Made by a program: the position numbers and the translations under genes
Source: Rhodovulum marinum
Lineage (GTDB): Bacteria; Pseudomonadota; Alphaproteobacteria; Rhodobacterales; Rhodobacteraceae
Reading direction: 5' to 3'
Assembly: GCF_004343075.1 (NCBI RefSeq)
Contig: NZ_SLXP01000016.1
Span: 1-64,000, forward strand
Length of the DNA: 64,000 bases
Shown: positions 15,735 to 26,182 of the stretch, piece by piece
How the letters are laid out: the number at the start of each line of letters is the position of its first letter
How positions within the stretch are numbered: the stretch's first letter is position 1
The notes under the pieces: generated by a model
What the model saw: the letters and a program-made list of their open reading frames with translations, nothing else
The model's database searches: none
Told to the model about the DNA's origin: nothing

Positions 15735-18113
15735 TCAGGGCGCCACGGCAAGGGACGGTTCGCGCGCCCAGGTCCCGCCGGGCCGATACCGCGCGGCGAT
15801 CCTGCCCTGTTTCAGCGCGAAAAGGTGCAGCCAGCCATTGTCGAACAGCAGGGCGATGTCGGGGTGCCGCCCCAGAACGTCTGTGATGGCGTCCTCGGGC
15901 GCCTCGATCAGCACCGACAGCCTGAGCGGGTCGTGGGCCAGGCGCGCGCCGTTATGGATGGCTTGCCACGGCAGACCCGGGCGCAGACGTCCGCCATTGC
16001 CCTCGACCACGCCGATCCCGCCGGTCACGTTGTGCAGCAGCTTGGTGCCGCCGCCGAAAGCGGCGGGCGCGACGGCGGATCCGTAATATTGCAGGCTGAT
16101 CCAGCTGGCCACCACCACCGGCGCGGTCAGGATCAGTTCGAGCGTGCCGAAGCCGTCATCGGCCGTCCAGTCATAGCTGTGCAGGAAGACCCGCCCCCCC
16201 AGGTCGGCGCCGGCGGTCGCGGCGCGGGGCGCGGCGATGAAGGCGGCGCAGCCCGCAAGGCCCCATTCGGGCCGCGTCTCGGCCCAGTTCGTCGCCCGCG
16301 CGGCCACGCGCGCGGCGGTCGCCCCCGGAAGCCTCGGCGCGCGTTCGGCACGGGCCTGTGCCCCGGCGGCCCGCAGCCAGCGCTGCGCCTGCACGAGGTC
16401 GGGCGCATGGTCCGGCGCCGGACCGTCGTCATACAGGGTGATCTCGTCGGTCGTTGTGTCATGCAGGCCCGCGACGAACAACGTGTCGTCGGGCAGTGTG
16501 ATCCCATGGTCGGGCAGGCCCGCGCGGGTTTCGGGATCGTTCAGCAGTTGCGCGAGGAGCCGGGCCGACACCTCGCCCGTGTGACCGCCGCAGGCGCCGC
16601 AGTGATAGGCGCTTTCATGGGGGTTGTTCGTGACCTGCGCGCCGTGGCCCAGCAGCAGGACGACCCGGCCAAACCCTTCCGTCAGGCTCATCGCCCTCAG
16701 CACCTTGGCGGCGGTCTCGACCTTGGCCTCGGCCGACAGCCCGCCGACGAACCGCGGCGCGGGGGCCTTGTCCCCCGCCCGGCCGCCAAGGCCCAGCGCG
16801 TCCTTGACCAGTTTCACCCCGAAAAGCGGTCCCGCGGCCTCGACGAAGGCGAAGGAGGACACCGCGGCCTGCCGGAACCGGCCCCATGCGCGCACCGTCC
16901 GGGCGAGGATGCGGGTCCTTTGCTCTTCCGCGTCCCCGGTGCTGCTGGCCGAGCTCAGAGCAGGGCGCAGCAGCACCGGAAGTCGGTTTTCCACCACGTC
17001 CGAGCCCTGCGCGCCATGCGCAACCGGCAGGCCGAAGAAGCCGGCAAAGCCCAGCGTCTCGATCCCGGGCGCCTGGCATTCCAGCGCCCGGCGGATCACC
17101 TCCGACCGGACATCGATGCAGAACGCCGCCTGCAGGGCCGGGCGCGTGCCGGGCGCGGTCGCGGTGACCAGCGCATCGGCCAGGCGGCGCTGATAGGCGC
17201 GCTCGGCGGCCTCCTGCAGGATCGCGTCCACGACCTGATCGGGCGTTGGCGTCACCGGGGCCGCGTGGGCGGCGACGACCCCTTGCCAGCGTTCGGCGAT
17301 CTGCGGGGCATGGGCCAGCAACGCCTCGTCCCAGACCAGCCGGATCGCAAGCAGATCGCCAAGCGTTCCGTCCGTTTGACTGGCCAACTCGGCCTGCCAG
17401 AGCAACCAGCGCGCGTGTTGCGCCCAACCGCCCAGGTCCATCAGCAGCCGGTGGAAGGCGGTCTCGGCGGCCGCCTCGGACAGGCCCAGGCGGTCCGCCG
17501 CCCGCACAACGGCACGGTCCGCCGTGTCGGGGGCCGATGCCGCGTGTGCACAGAACCCTGTCAAACCGGCGATCTCGGGCGTCAGGTCGCGGCCCGCCCA
17601 GGCCTGCCAGGCCGGCCAGGCGGCCTGGTCGGGGGCAGGCGACCACAGCGCTTGGCCGCGATCGAACTGCCCGGCGGCCCACAGGCCGAAGGCGCGTTCG
17701 ATCACCGCCGGCCAGTCCACCCCCGTGGCCTCTGCCGCCAGCTCGGCCACCGTCGGAAGGGGCTGCGTCGCGGCCGCCGGGGTGATGGCTCGGGCCTTGA
17801 GCATCGCAAGGTCGCGCGGCTTCAGCGGCGAGGGGCAGGCGATCAGGGCCGCGGCAAGGTCGTCATCGGTGATCTGCCCCGACGCGATCTGCCGGGCAAA
17901 GTCCGCCCGCGGCCGTGTCAGCGGCACACCGGCCACCCGCGCCATCCGCGCGGCGGCGGTGGCCAGGTCCTCTCCGGCCTGGCCGAGGAAGGGGTTGACC
18001 GCGACGGTGGCATCCAGCGGGAAGGCCGGGGGGATGGCGCGCATCGCGGTTTCGGCCGCCGCAAGCAGATGCGTGCTCCGCGCAGGTGCGATCCTGATAT
18101 GCTTCATGAACAT
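15735..18113 (-). CDS. dabA: DabA, inorganic carbon accumulation protein (DUF2309/YbcC)
   Basis: A 792-residue peripheral membrane protein with a beta-carbonic-anhydrase-like core. The zinc site matches characterised DabA in motif and spacing: FCIDVRSE (Cys332, Asp334) and [22 protein letters not shown] (His490, Cys505). It works with DabB to hydrate CO2 vectorially and build up cytoplasmic bicarbonate. An ATG at 18107, overlapping the dabB stop as ATGA, is an equally plausible start. The much longer open frame to 19808 is only antisense/out-of-frame reading of dabB. It is the second gene of a two-gene operon with its own divergent LysR regulator. Confidence 0.94.
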   Translation of the reverse strand: MFMKHIRIAPARSTHLLAAAETAMRAIPPAFPLDATVAVNPFLGQAGEDLATAAARMARVAGVPLTRPRADFARQIASGQITDDDLAAALIACPSPLKPRDLAMLKARAITPAAATQPLPTVAELAAEATGVDWPAVIERAFGLWAAGQFDRGQALWSPAPDQAAWPAWQAWAGRDLTPEIAGLTGFCAHAASAPDTADRAVVRAADRLGLSEAAAETAFHRLLMDLGGWAQHARWLLWQAELASQTDGTLGDLLAIRLVWDEALLAHAPQIAERWQGVVAAHAAPVTPTPDQVVDAILQEAAERAYQRRLADALVTATAPGTRPALQAAFCIDVRSEVIRRALECQAPGIETLGFAGFFGLPVAHGAQGSDVVENRLPVLLRPALSSASSTGDAEEQRTRILARTVRAWGRFRQAAVSSFAFVEAAGPLFGVKLVKDALGLGGRAGDKAPAPRFVGGLSAEAKVETAAKVLRAMSLTEGFGRVVLLLGHGAQVTNNPHESAYHCGACGGHTGEVSARLLAQLLNDPETRAGLPDHGITLPDDTLFVAGLHDTTTDEITLYDDGPAPDHAPDLVQAQRWLRAAGAQARAERAPRLPGATAARVAARATNWAETRPEWGLAGCAAFIAAPRAATAGADLGGRVFLHSYDWTADDGFGTLELILTAPVVVASWISLQYYGSAVAPAAFGGGTKLLHNVTGGIGVVEGNGGRLRPGLPWQAIHNGARLAHDPLRLSVLIEAPEDAITDVLGRHPDIALLFDNGWLHLFALKQGRIAARYRPGGTWAREPSLAVAP

Positions 18114-19693
18114 GGTGTCTGGCCCTTTGCTTGGTCGGTGTCGGCGACCCGGAACCCGCCGATCAGCCGGTCGAGAAGCGCGTTGAGGTAAAGCCCGTTG
18201 GCAAGGTGCACCCGCAAACCGGCGCTGGCCGGGTGATGGGCCCAGAGCGGGAACAGGGCCTGTGCAAAGGCCACGAGGCCGAAGGACAGCACCGCCAGCG
18301 CGATCAGCGCCCAGTCCAGCGATCCGGGCGTGGGCGCCGCGGGCAGGTGTGGCCCGCAGATCGCCAGCGCGGCCATCTGGAATGTGAAATACCCCGCCGC
18401 CGCACCCAGCGCGGCCAGCGCGGTGCGCCGGGTCAATGCCACCGGCGCCGCATCGGCCAGGCCCTGCGCCACCAGGTAGGCGACGCCGAAGATCAGCATC
18501 GTGCCCAGCGCCAGCGCCTGCGGCGACTTGGGCCCGGCAAGGGCGGTGAACAGGGCCGCCATCGCGGCGTAGATCACCAGCGCCAGGCCAAAGGATTTCA
18601 GCACCGCGCCCAGTCCGGGCGTGGCGACCGGCCCCGGGCGGCGCAGGCTTGCGACGGCCGCTACCGCGCCGCCCGACGCCAGGAAGGCATGCGCCTTGTA
18701 AAGCGAATGCGCCACGATGTGCAGCAGCGCCAGCGCCCAGAGACCAAGCCCGCATTGCAGCAGCAGGAACCCCATCTGCGCCACCGTCGACCAGGCCAGC
18801 GCGGTCTTTACGGCGCTTTGCGTCAGCATGACCACCGCCCCGAAAAGCGCCGTGAACCCGCCGATCATCACCAGCGCGGCCATGGCGCCGGAACTCGCCT
18901 GAACCAGCTCGGCGGTGCGGATCAGCAGGAAGCCGCCCGCGTTGATGATGCCCGCATGCAGAAGCGCCGAGACCGGGGTCGGCGCCTCCATCACCTCGGT
19001 CAGCCAGCCATGCAGCGGGAAGGCCGCCGTCTTCAGCACGGCCGCCAGAACGATCAGCGCGATCGCAAGATGCCCCGTCCCCGACGGAACCTCTGCGGCG
19101 GACGCGGCCAATGCCGCGAACTCGCCCGTACCGAACACCCCCAGCCAAAGCGCCGCGGCCAGGATCAGGGCCGCGTCCCCCGCATGCCAGACAAGCGTGA
19201 ATTTGGTGGCGGCCCGGCGGGCCGCGGGCCGGTCCGGATAGAACAGCTGCAGCTGCCGCAGCCCGATGCCGACGCCGATGAAGGCGAGGATCAGAATCGA
19301 CAGGCTGCCCGACTGCATCAGCAGCAGAACCGCGGCAAGGGTCGCCAGCATCAGCCCGTGAAACCGCCCCTCGCGTGGCTCGCCGTCCAGATAGCTGCGG
19401 GAATAGCGCAGGACGATCCAGCCGATGAAGGCGACGAGGAAGGTCATCGTCGTGCTGACGGCGTCCAGCCGCAGGACGACCGCAACCGGCCCTTCGACCA
19501 GCGCCACCCGCGCCGGCCCGCCCGTCAGGTTCTGTGCAACCCCTGCCACGGCCAGCGCCAACGCTCCCAGGGCGGCGGCTTCGGAAAGCCGGGTGACCCC
19601 CCTTGGGCGAATGCCCGGATGGCGAAAGGCCGCGAGGGCCGCGATCAACAGAACGATCGGCGCAAGGGCGCCCAGGGGCAAGGCAAGGGACAT
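18104..19693 (-). CDS. dabB: DabB, NuoL-like proton-channel subunit
   Basis: A 529-residue membrane protein of the NuoL/MrpA antiporter family, with about 13-14 helices. Key family features are visible: [26 protein letters not shown] near residue 210 (Lys and Pro-rich channel region) and [17 protein letters not shown] near residue 290. The last helices are followed by a short hydrophilic tail. Association with dabA identifies it as DabB rather than a respiratory subunit. It is thought to conduct cations (H+) that drive DabA. The ATG at 19693 is the first start after an AT-rich regulatory region shared with the LysR gene. Confidence 0.92.
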   Translation of the reverse strand: MSLALPLGALAPIVLLIAALAAFRHPGIRPRGVTRLSEAAALGALALAVAGVAQNLTGGPARVALVEGPVAVVLRLDAVSTTMTFLVAFIGWIVLRYSRSYLDGEPREGRFHGLMLATLAAVLLLMQSGSLSILILAFIGVGIGLRQLQLFYPDRPAARRAATKFTLVWHAGDAALILAAALWLGVFGTGEFAALAASAAEVPSGTGHLAIALIVLAAVLKTAAFPLHGWLTEVMEAPTPVSALLHAGIINAGGFLLIRTAELVQASSGAMAALVMIGGFTALFGAVVMLTQSAVKTALAWSTVAQMGFLLLQCGLGLWALALLHIVAHSLYKAHAFLASGGAVAAVASLRRPGPVATPGLGAVLKSFGLALVIYAAMAALFTALAGPKSPQALALGTMLIFGVAYLVAQGLADAAPVALTRRTALAALGAAAGYFTFQMAALAICGPHLPAAPTPGSLDWALIALAVLSFGLVAFAQALFPLWAHHPASAGLRVHLANGLYLNALLDRLIGGFRVADTDQAKGQTPCS

Positions 19694-19797
19694 GGCGCGG
19701 TTCCAGGTGGTTTGCGGTCGCGGAAACGAATAGCGGCTCGACGGAATTCAAAAAATTACATATATTGGTCAAAAGCGTTCTGTATTTTGGATGATTA
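19694..19797. promoter_or_regulatory. AT-rich divergent promoter region of dabBA and LysR gene
   Basis: 104 bases between divergent starts. Bases 19746-19792 are markedly AT-rich (AAAAAATTACATATATTGG and similar) compared with the GC-rich surroundings. This is where a LysR T-N11-A site and both promoters would be expected. No single operator can be fixed by eye. Confidence 0.5.
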
Positions 19798-20676
19798 GTG
19801 GCGCTCAACCTGCATCATCTGCGGCTGTTCAGGGCGGTGGCGCGCGACGGAACGCTGACCGGTGCGGCCCGTGCGCTGAACCTGTCGCAATCGGCGCTGT
19901 CCACGCAGATCAAGACGCTCGAGTCCTCGCTCGGACACGCGCTTTTCGAACGGCGCGGTCGCGGCCTGGTGTTGACCGAGGCGGGGCGGATCGCACTCGA
20001 CCATGCCGAGGCGATCTTCCGGACGGCAGAGGATTTGACCGCGACGCTGAAACACGCGGCTGGCGCCCGGCGGGTTCTGCGCATCGGCGCGCTGGCCACG
20101 CTGTCGCGCAATTTCCAGATCGGTTTCGTCGCACCGTTCATCGGCCGGTCCGATGTCGAGGTGGTGGTGCGGTCGGGGGCGCAGGCCGACCTTCTGAGGG
20201 CGCTCGAGGCGCTGTCGCTCGACGTGGTGTTGACCAATCTCGTTCCGGCCAGGGATGCAGCAAGCCCCTATCTGGTTCACGCCCTGTCCGAACAACCGGT
20301 CAGCCTGATCGGACCCTGCCATCTTCAGGGGCGTCCGCTGCGGGACCTGCTGGCCACCGAGCCGTTGATCCTGCCCACGCCCGAGGCCGCGCTGCGCGCC
20401 TCGTTCGACGGCCTGGTGGGGCGGTTGGGCGTGGTGCCGCGGGTCGCGGCCAAGGCCGACGACATGGCGATGCTGCGTCTTCTGGCGCGCGCCGGGGCGG
20501 GGCTTGCGGTTCTGCCGCCCATCGTGGTCCGCGACGAACTGGCCGCGGGCCTTCTTTCGGAACTGGTGCGCCTGGAAGGCATCACCGAAAGCTTCTTCGC
20601 GGTCACGCTTCAGCGCCGGTTCCCGAATCCTCTGGTCGCCGAAATCATCGACGCCTTCGAACTTGACAAGCGCTGA
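19798..20676 (+). CDS. LysR-family regulator divergent from dabBA
   Basis: A 292-residue protein with an N-terminal winged helix-turn-helix ([20 protein letters not shown], then [18 protein letters not shown]) and a C-terminal periplasmic-binding-like effector domain. The start is GTG at 19798, inferred from the conserved LNLHHLRLF beginning; no strong ribosome site is visible. Position and orientation suggest that it controls dabBA, as CbbR-like regulators do for CO2 genes. The effector is unknown. Confidence 0.9.
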   Translation: MALNLHHLRLFRAVARDGTLTGAARALNLSQSALSTQIKTLESSLGHALFERRGRGLVLTEAGRIALDHAEAIFRTAEDLTATLKHAAGARRVLRIGALATLSRNFQIGFVAPFIGRSDVEVVVRSGAQADLLRALEALSLDVVLTNLVPARDAASPYLVHALSEQPVSLIGPCHLQGRPLRDLLATEPLILPTPEAALRASFDGLVGRLGVVPRVAAKADDMAMLRLLARAGAGLAVLPPIVVRDELAAGLLSELVRLEGITESFFAVTLQRRFPNPLVAEIIDAFELDKR

Positions 20677-21014
20677 CCGGGCCTTGGGCGATATGCGGAC
20701 GGGGCCTTGTGCCGCATAGGCAAATCTACCTAGGCAATGGTGCCGATAGCCTGCAGGTCCCGATTGCCGTAGCGTTAGACATGTTCCAGCGGTCGTATTT
20801 CGTTGGGGTTCGGGGATTTCAGGCAGTCTTTGCAAGTGATCATTGTCATCCAGGTGAGTGGCTTGGACATAACGCTCTGCCCTTAGGGGCAGAGCGTATT
20901 CTTTGGGGTCGTGGCGGTGAACGCCCTTGGGTCGTTTCATGCGAACCGGTATGACCTGAACAGCGCCGGGCATCGGTCCGGCACCAGGAAACAGACCCGG
21001 GGCCCGCCGATCCG
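20677..21014 (+). other. Intergenic region with a terminator-like hairpin; possible small RNA
   Basis: 338 bases without a supported gene. A perfect 11-bp hairpin, ACGCTCTGCCC (20872-20882) and GGGCAGAGCGT (20887-20897) with loop TTAG, is followed by ATTCTTTGG. It lies nearly 200 bases after the LysR stop. It either ends a long LysR 3' UTR or ends a separate small transcript from this gap. Confidence 0.45.
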
Positions 21015-23312
21015 ATGAAATCCCTTGGTGTGATACTCGCTCTGGCGTTGGCGGGCCTCCAGCTCTTCGCGGTGACGGTGGTCGTCTCGTCGTCCTATTT
21101 CACCTCGGAACGCACCCTTCTGGAACATGCCAGAAGCCAGCTTGTCGATGTCGGCACCAACGTGATCCAGCATACCAAGTGGTTCATGTCGCCGGCCCGC
21201 AGCGCGGCCGAACTGTCGACGGCCCTGGCCGAGAACCAGATCGTCCGGCGCGAGGAACGCGACCACCTGGAGGGCCTGCTGTTCCAGCAACTGCGCTCGG
21301 CGCCGCAATTCGCCGGGGCGTTCTATGGCGACGAAGACGGGAATTTCGTTTTCGTCAAGCGCGACGGCCCGCATGCCTACCTGACCAAGATCGTCGATGT
21401 CACGGACCCGCGGCGCGCCCTGTTCATCGCGCGCGACGATGATTTCGTCAGCCTCGGCAACCGCTTTGACCCGGACGACGCCTATGATCCGCGCACGCGG
21501 CCATGGTACAAGGCGGCCAAGACCCAGCGCGCCAGCATCTGGACCGATCCCTACATCTTCTTCACCTCGCAATCCCCGGGCATCACCGCGGCCACGCCGG
21601 TGATCGATTACCGCGGCCACGTGCAGGGCGTGGTCGGTGTCGATATCGAGATCAAGGAACTGTCCAACTTCCTTTCGGAACTCAGGATCGGCAAGACCGG
21701 GGCGGCATTCATCCTGAACCGCAACGGCGACGTGATCGCCCATCCCAACCCCGCGCTTCTGACGACGGTCGGCGAGGGGGGGACGCTGGAATTCCCCTCG
21801 ATCCGAAAGATCGACGATCCGATCGCGCGGGCGGCCTTCGGTGACCGGATGACGGCCGACGGGGTCGCGGTCGAAACCCTGGTGCAATCCGATTTCGACT
21901 ATGCCGGGCGGCGCTACGTGTCGCTGATCATGCCGTTCGGCCTGGATGACATTCCCTGGACGATCGTGCTGTTCGCCCCCGAGGACGATTTCATCGGCAC
22001 GATCAAGGCGAACCGCACGCAGAACACCCTGATCGCGATCGCCGTGGCGTTGGCCACCGCGCTGCTGGGGCTGGCGCTGGCCAACCGGATTCATGCGCCG
22101 GTTCGGGCCTTCGCGGTGCGCTCGGCGCTGATCTCGCAGGGCGAGATCGACCCTGACGAGCCGCTGCCCAGCACCTATCGGGAACTGGAAAACGCCAACA
22201 CCACGCTGGTGCGCGAAATATCGCAGCGCCGGAAGACCGAGACCGAATACCGCCTGACCTTCGACAAGGCCTCGCGCGGGATGGTGCATATCGAAAGCGG
22301 CACGGGCCGATTGTTGCGCGTGAATGCCAGTTTCGCGCGGCTTCTGGGCTATCGCGAGGACGAACTGGACGGGGTCGCCTTCCAGTCGCTGCTGGATCCC
22401 GATGAACCGGACGTGCTGACCGAGTTCGGCGAAAGCATCGCGGAACACAGCGCCTTCGGATTCGAGGCCAAGGCGATGCGCAAGGACGGCACGCCGGTCT
22501 GGATCAGTTTCAACGGCATCTTCTTCCAGGCCGACGGCGAGGGCGAGAATTACATCGTCGCGACGATCGACGACATCACCCAGGCGCGCGCCTCCGAAGA
22601 GAAGATCGAGACGCTGAACCGCGAGATCGCGCATTTCTCGCGCCAGCGGATGATGGGCGAACTGGCAACGGGCCTTGCCCACGAACTGAACCAGCCGCTG
22701 ACCGCGATCACCCAGAATGTCGATGCGGCGCTGTACCTGATCGGGCACGCACCCGACCGCGCCGACGAGGTGCGCGGCCTTTTGGGCGATATCGACCAGC
22801 AGGCGCACCAGGCCGCCGACATCATCCGTGCGCTGCGCGCGCTGGTGCGCAAGGACGGCAACATTCCCAGCGAATTCGGGATCCGCGAGCTGGCCCAGCA
22901 GGCTCGCCGGTTGGTCCTGTCCGAAGCGCGGCAACATTCGGTCGAGATCGTCCTGTCGAAAGGCCCCGAGATCGAGGTGCGCGCGGTCCGGGTGCAGATC
23001 GCGCAGGTGGTGGTGAACCTGCTGCGCAACGCCGTGGAATCCGTCTCCGAGGCCGGCAGTACCCGCCGCCAGGTCATCGTGTCGGCCCGCCATGTCGACG
23101 GCGCCGTGCAGGTCGATGTCGAGGACAGCGGCCCGGGCCTTGCAGAGGGTGTCGAACTGTTCATGCCATTCGAAACCACGAAACCGGACGGTATGGGCCT
23201 GGGCCTGTCGATCAGCCGGTCGTTGATCGAGGCGAATGGCGGGCGCATCTGGCACGAAGCCGCTTCTTCCGGGACGCGCTTCTGTTTTACGGTGCCCCTG
23301 AAAGGAGCCTGA
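21015..23312 (+). CDS. Cache/PAS sensor histidine kinase
   Basis: A 765-residue kinase. TM1 spans residues 5-26, followed by a periplasmic double-Cache sensor of about 300 residues containing the signature DPRTRPWYKAA...WTDPYIFFTSQ and GVVGVDIEIKELS. TM2 lies near residues 337-355, a linker and PAS domain at about 410-520, and the phosphoacceptor helix has GLAHELNQPLTAITQN (His556). The ATPase domain has VVNLLRNAVESV, VEDSGPGLAEG and GMGLGLSISRSLIEANGG. The C-terminal half is FixL/DctB-like. dCache sensors usually bind amino acids, organic acids or amines. It is 2 bases before its cognate response regulator. Confidence 0.93.
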   Translation: MKSLGVILALALAGLQLFAVTVVVSSSYFTSERTLLEHARSQLVDVGTNVIQHTKWFMSPARSAAELSTALAENQIVRREERDHLEGLLFQQLRSAPQFAGAFYGDEDGNFVFVKRDGPHAYLTKIVDVTDPRRALFIARDDDFVSLGNRFDPDDAYDPRTRPWYKAAKTQRASIWTDPYIFFTSQSPGITAATPVIDYRGHVQGVVGVDIEIKELSNFLSELRIGKTGAAFILNRNGDVIAHPNPALLTTVGEGGTLEFPSIRKIDDPIARAAFGDRMTADGVAVETLVQSDFDYAGRRYVSLIMPFGLDDIPWTIVLFAPEDDFIGTIKANRTQNTLIAIAVALATALLGLALANRIHAPVRAFAVRSALISQGEIDPDEPLPSTYRELENANTTLVREISQRRKTETEYRLTFDKASRGMVHIESGTGRLLRVNASFARLLGYREDELDGVAFQSLLDPDEPDVLTEFGESIAEHSAFGFEAKAMRKDGTPVWISFNGIFFQADGEGENYIVATIDDITQARASEEKIETLNREIAHFSRQRMMGELATGLAHELNQPLTAITQNVDAALYLIGHAPDRADEVRGLLGDIDQQAHQAADIIRALRALVRKDGNIPSEFGIRELAQQARRLVLSEARQHSVEIVLSKGPEIEVRAVRVQIAQVVVNLLRNAVESVSEAGSTRRQVIVSARHVDGAVQVDVEDSGPGLAEGVELFMPFETTKPDGMGLGLSISRSLIEANGGRIWHEAASSGTRFCFTVPLKGA

Positions 23313-23314
23313 GC

Positions 23315-23956
23315 ATGGCAGAGGACGCGTTGAACGGCCCTTGCGTTTTCCTGGTCGATGACGACGCCGATATCCGGACGTCGCTGTCGCGTGCGCTGGG
23401 GCTGCGTGGTTACAAGGTCCGCAGCTTTCCCTCGGCCGAGGATTTCCTGGCGGCGTATGACGGCACCGCATCGGGATGTCTGATCCTGGATTACGGCATG
23501 CCCGACATGGACGGTCTGCAGTTGCAACGCCATCTCAGGGACTGCGGCATCACGATCCCGGTCATCTTCATCACCGGGCATGGCGGCGTGCCCGAAACGG
23601 TCGAGGCGATGAAGATGGGGGCGCTGGATTTCCTGGAAAAGCCGTTCAAGCAATCCATCCTCGTCGAGCGGATCGACGCGGCCATCGAAACCGACGAAAA
23701 GCGGCGCCGGGCCAGCCTGCGAACGCACGAGACGCGCGCCCGTTTCGACGCGCTGACCGAGCGCGAGCGCGAGATCGCCGCGATCATGGTCACCAATCCC
23801 GCGCGCAATTCGTCCAAGGAGGTCGCCCGCCAGCTGGGCATCAGCCCGCGCACCGTCGATCACCATCGCGCCCGGATCCTCGAAAAGATGGAGGTCCATT
23901 CCGTCGCCGAACTGGTCGAGGCGGCCGTCAAGGCAGGCCTGTTCAAGGACCAGTAG
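23315..23956 (+). CDS. FixJ-family response regulator
   Basis: A 213-residue regulator. The receiver has the acidic pocket VDDDAD, phosphoacceptor Asp59 (LILDYGMPDMDG), Thr in FITGHGG and Lys in FLEKPFK. The LuxR-type helix-turn-helix is at about residues 145-205 (LTEREREIAAIM, SSKEVARQLGISPRTVDHHRARILEKM). The HTH carries an ARNSSKE insertion instead of the usual N-K. It is co-transcribed with the Cache kinase, and its targets are not evident from the window. After it come about 290 bases without a gene before the Hint protein. Confidence 0.93.
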   Translation: MAEDALNGPCVFLVDDDADIRTSLSRALGLRGYKVRSFPSAEDFLAAYDGTASGCLILDYGMPDMDGLQLQRHLRDCGITIPVIFITGHGGVPETVEAMKMGALDFLEKPFKQSILVERIDAAIETDEKRRRASLRTHETRARFDALTEREREIAAIMVTNPARNSSKEVARQLGISPRTVDHHRARILEKMEVHSVAELVEAAVKAGLFKDQ

Positions 23957-24248
23957 GCCCGGGGCGGGGTGTGCCGGACCGCGTTCGGCCTTTGCAGAAA
24001 CGAACATTCCCGTGTCCACGAACCGCTGGAATCCCTGCCGAATAGCCCCACGCACCGGTAGCAAACCGTTCCGTTTCCAACATTTCAGCCAGTAAATCCC
24101 TGCGGGAATTGTCTCTGCGTTGACCGTTTCGCGTGGCTTTTCCGACACCGACCGGCCCTTGCCGCCGCGTCGCCCCTTACGGCATCGCGTTAACGAATGT
24201 TAACCGAATGTCGGCGGGACACGCCGAGGGGTAACGGGCGAGGCGGGA

Positions 24249-25328
24249 ATGAAGGCGGGACAGCGCGACGCATACGTCATTTCATGGACGCAGACAGAAC
24301 TCGACGGTGCGCGTGCCCCGGCGTCCGGCGCCATCGTCGCCGGTCTGCCTTGGCGCTGGTCGGGCGATGCGGTGCGGATCGCCGGCGCCATCTTGGCCCA
24401 TGACATACCGGCCGATGGCGACGAGACCGCCTTGCGTCGTCGCGCCGCGCGGTCGGCGGCGCGTCTGGTCGGTGCGGCCTTCGCCGGCATGGATACAACA
24501 GGTGTGCCCGACGTGGCAGAGGACGACGCGATGCCCGATCGCGGCTTCGTTCTGACCGATGGCCGCGCCAGTTATGTCGCGACCGAAATCGACTCGGGCC
24601 CCGGTCGACTTCCGCTGCTAATGTTCCTCGATGCCATGCCGCCGCGCGGCACCGATCTGTGGGTCGTGCGCCTGCTGGGCGAGCAGACGGCCGGTGCCGC
24701 TCCGCAGAGTGGCCCGAAAGGCGTGATCTGCTTTGCAGAGGGCACGCGGATCGACACGCCCTGCGGCCCGGTGCCGGTCGAGACGCTTCGCCCCGGTGAC
24801 AGGGTGCTGACCCTGGATGACGGCGCGCAGGAGATTCTCTGGACCGGGCGACGCCGGATGACCGGGGCGCGGCTCTACGTCATGCCGCATCTCAGGCCCG
24901 TGCGTATCCGCGCCGGCGCCCTGGGCGGCGACCGACCGTCGGGCACCTTGCTGGTCTCGCCAAGCCACCGGGTGCTGGTGACCAGCCATGCGGCCGAAAC
25001 TCTTTTCAACAGTGACGAAGTTCTGGTTGCGGCGCGCGACCTGGTGAACGACCGCTCGATTACCGTCGACCATTCTTTGCGCGGGCTGACCTATGTCCAT
25101 CTGATGCTGAACCGCCACCAGGTGGTCTGGGCGAACGGCGTGGCGACCGAAAGCTTTCATCCGGCCTCGACCTCGCTCGACATGGTGCCGCCCGAACAGC
25201 ACGTGGCCCTGCTCGAGGCGTTCCCGGCGCTGCTGGGCGACCCGCATGCCTATGGCGGCTTTGTCCGGCGCTGCCTGAGCAGTGCCGAGGCCGCGATCCT
25301 GCGTCACGAGGGCCGGCCCGGCCATTGA
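24249..25328 (+). CDS. Hint (hedgehog/intein) domain protein
   Basis: A 359-residue protein. The N-terminal 150 residues are unassigned. A Hint domain follows, starting ICFAEGTRIDTPCGPVPVETLRPGDRVLTLDD with Cys161 at the usual splice/nucleophile position. It continues through SPSHRVLVTS (the block-B-like His) and YVHLMLNRHQVVWANGVATESFHP. Such Hint proteins are abundant in Rhodobacteraceae, often as tails of secreted repeat proteins. Their role is unknown and self-processing is only assumed. No C-extein follows, because the protein ends about 45 residues after the ESFHP motif. The TGA stop overlaps the -35 box of the rpsD promoter. Confidence 0.85.
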   Translation: MKAGQRDAYVISWTQTELDGARAPASGAIVAGLPWRWSGDAVRIAGAILAHDIPADGDETALRRRAARSAARLVGAAFAGMDTTGVPDVAEDDAMPDRGFVLTDGRASYVATEIDSGPGRLPLLMFLDAMPPRGTDLWVVRLLGEQTAGAAPQSGPKGVICFAEGTRIDTPCGPVPVETLRPGDRVLTLDDGAQEILWTGRRRMTGARLYVMPHLRPVRIRAGALGGDRPSGTLLVSPSHRVLVTSHAAETLFNSDEVLVAARDLVNDRSITVDHSLRGLTYVHLMLNRHQVVWANGVATESFHPASTSLDMVPPEQHVALLEAFPALLGDPHAYGGFVRRCLSSAEAAILRHEGRPGH

Positions 25329-25352
25329 CAGCCCGCAAGGCATCTGTATAAG
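25325..25352 (+). promoter_or_regulatory. rpsD promoter overlapping the preceding stop codon
   Basis: TTGACA (25325-25330), 16-base spacer, TATAAG (25347-25352): close to the sigma-70 consensus. The TGA of the Hint gene (25326-25328) lies inside the -35 box. Confidence 0.75.
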
Positions 25353-25360
25353 CGCGCCAT

Positions 25361-25384
25361 CCCGGCCCGTGTGGCCGGGTCTTT
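25361..25384 (+). promoter_or_regulatory. Hairpin plus short U-run in the rpsD leader
   Basis: A 7-bp stem CCCGGCC (25361-25367) and GGCCGGG (25373-25379), loop CGTGT, followed by TCTTTC. It sits at the very start of the predicted rpsD transcript. It could terminate the Hint transcript and/or attenuate rpsD. Confidence 0.5.
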
Positions 25385-25501
25385 CATTGGTGTTGGTGGC
25401 CCCCGCAAGGGGATGCCTGTCGGCCCCGGACCCGATCCGGGCAAAGGACAACGCCCTTCATTGCCGCCCCCGTGGTGGCGCCCGATTGAAGGAGATCAGC
25501 C

Positions 25502-26122
25502 GTGAGCAAACGCACGTCTGCCAAGTACAAGATCGACCGCCGGATGGGCGAAAACATCTGGGGTCGCCCGAAATCCCCCGTCAACCGCCGCGAATACGGC
25601 CCCGGCCAGCACGGCCAGCGCCGCAAGGGCAAGCTGTCGGATTTCGGCATCCAGCTGCGCGCCAAGCAGAAGCTCAAGGGCTATTACGGCGACCTGACCG
25701 AAAAACAGTTCCGCCGCATCTATGCCGAGGCCGAGCGGGTCCGCGGCGACACCGGTGAAATCCTCATCGGCCTGCTGGAACGCCGCCTCGACGCCGTCGT
25801 CTACCGTGCCAAGTTCGTGCCCACGATCTTTGCCGCCCGGCAATTCGTGAACCACGGCCACGTCCTGGTGAACGGTCAGCGCGTCAATATCCCCTCCTAC
25901 CGCGTCAAGGAAGGCGACGTGATCGAGGTGCGCGAGAAATCCAAGCAGATGGCCGCGCTGCTCGAGGCCGTCCAACTGGCCGAGCGTGACGTGCCCGATT
26001 ACATCGAGGCCGACCATTCCAAGATGACCGCGACCTTCGTGCGCACGCCGGGCCTGGCCGACGTGCCCTACCCGGTCATGATGGAACCGAACCTCGTCAT
26101 CGAATTCTACGCGCAGAACTGA
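25502..26122 (+). CDS. rpsD: 30S ribosomal protein S4
   Basis: A 206-residue primary 16S-rRNA-binding protein of the small subunit. It begins [20 protein letters not shown], the Rhodobacteraceae-type N-terminus without the zinc-binding Cys cluster. The S4 RNA-binding motif [39 protein letters not shown] lies near residues 95-135. The start is GTG at 25502 with AAGGAG seven bases upstream. The gene stands alone with its own strong promoter and terminator, as usual in alphaproteobacteria where rpsD is not in the alpha operon. Confidence 0.97.
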   Translation: MSKRTSAKYKIDRRMGENIWGRPKSPVNRREYGPGQHGQRRKGKLSDFGIQLRAKQKLKGYYGDLTEKQFRRIYAEAERVRGDTGEILIGLLERRLDAVVYRAKFVPTIFAARQFVNHGHVLVNGQRVNIPSYRVKEGDVIEVREKSKQMAALLEAVQLAERDVPDYIEADHSKMTATFVRTPGLADVPYPVMMEPNLVIEFYAQN

Positions 26123-26149
26123 GGTTCTCGCGCCCCGACACGAAGCACG

Positions 26150-26182
26150 CGGCCCGTCCCTGTCCGGGGGCGGGCCGTTTCT
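26150..26182 (+). terminator. rpsD terminator
   Basis: CGGCCCG (26150-26156) pairs with CGGGCCG (26171-26177), with further C/G pairing possible inside the loop. It is followed by TTTCT, 28 bases after the rpsD stop. Confidence 0.7.

Noticed and set aside
15453..18191. A 912-codon plus-strand frame across the Cys-rich peptide and dabA
   Set aside because: It crosses two real genes, has no motif, and DabA's zinc motifs are intact on the other strand.
18114..19808. N-terminal part of a 1357-residue minus-strand frame continuous with dabA
   Set aside because: It overlaps dabB in another frame, reads as Arg/Gly-rich shadow sequence and has no start signal. DabA begins at 18113 or 18107.
20937..24148. 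Long minus-strand frames over the Cache kinase and FixJ-type regulator
   Set aside because: Both real genes carry all catalytic motifs on the plus strand. The antisense frames have none.
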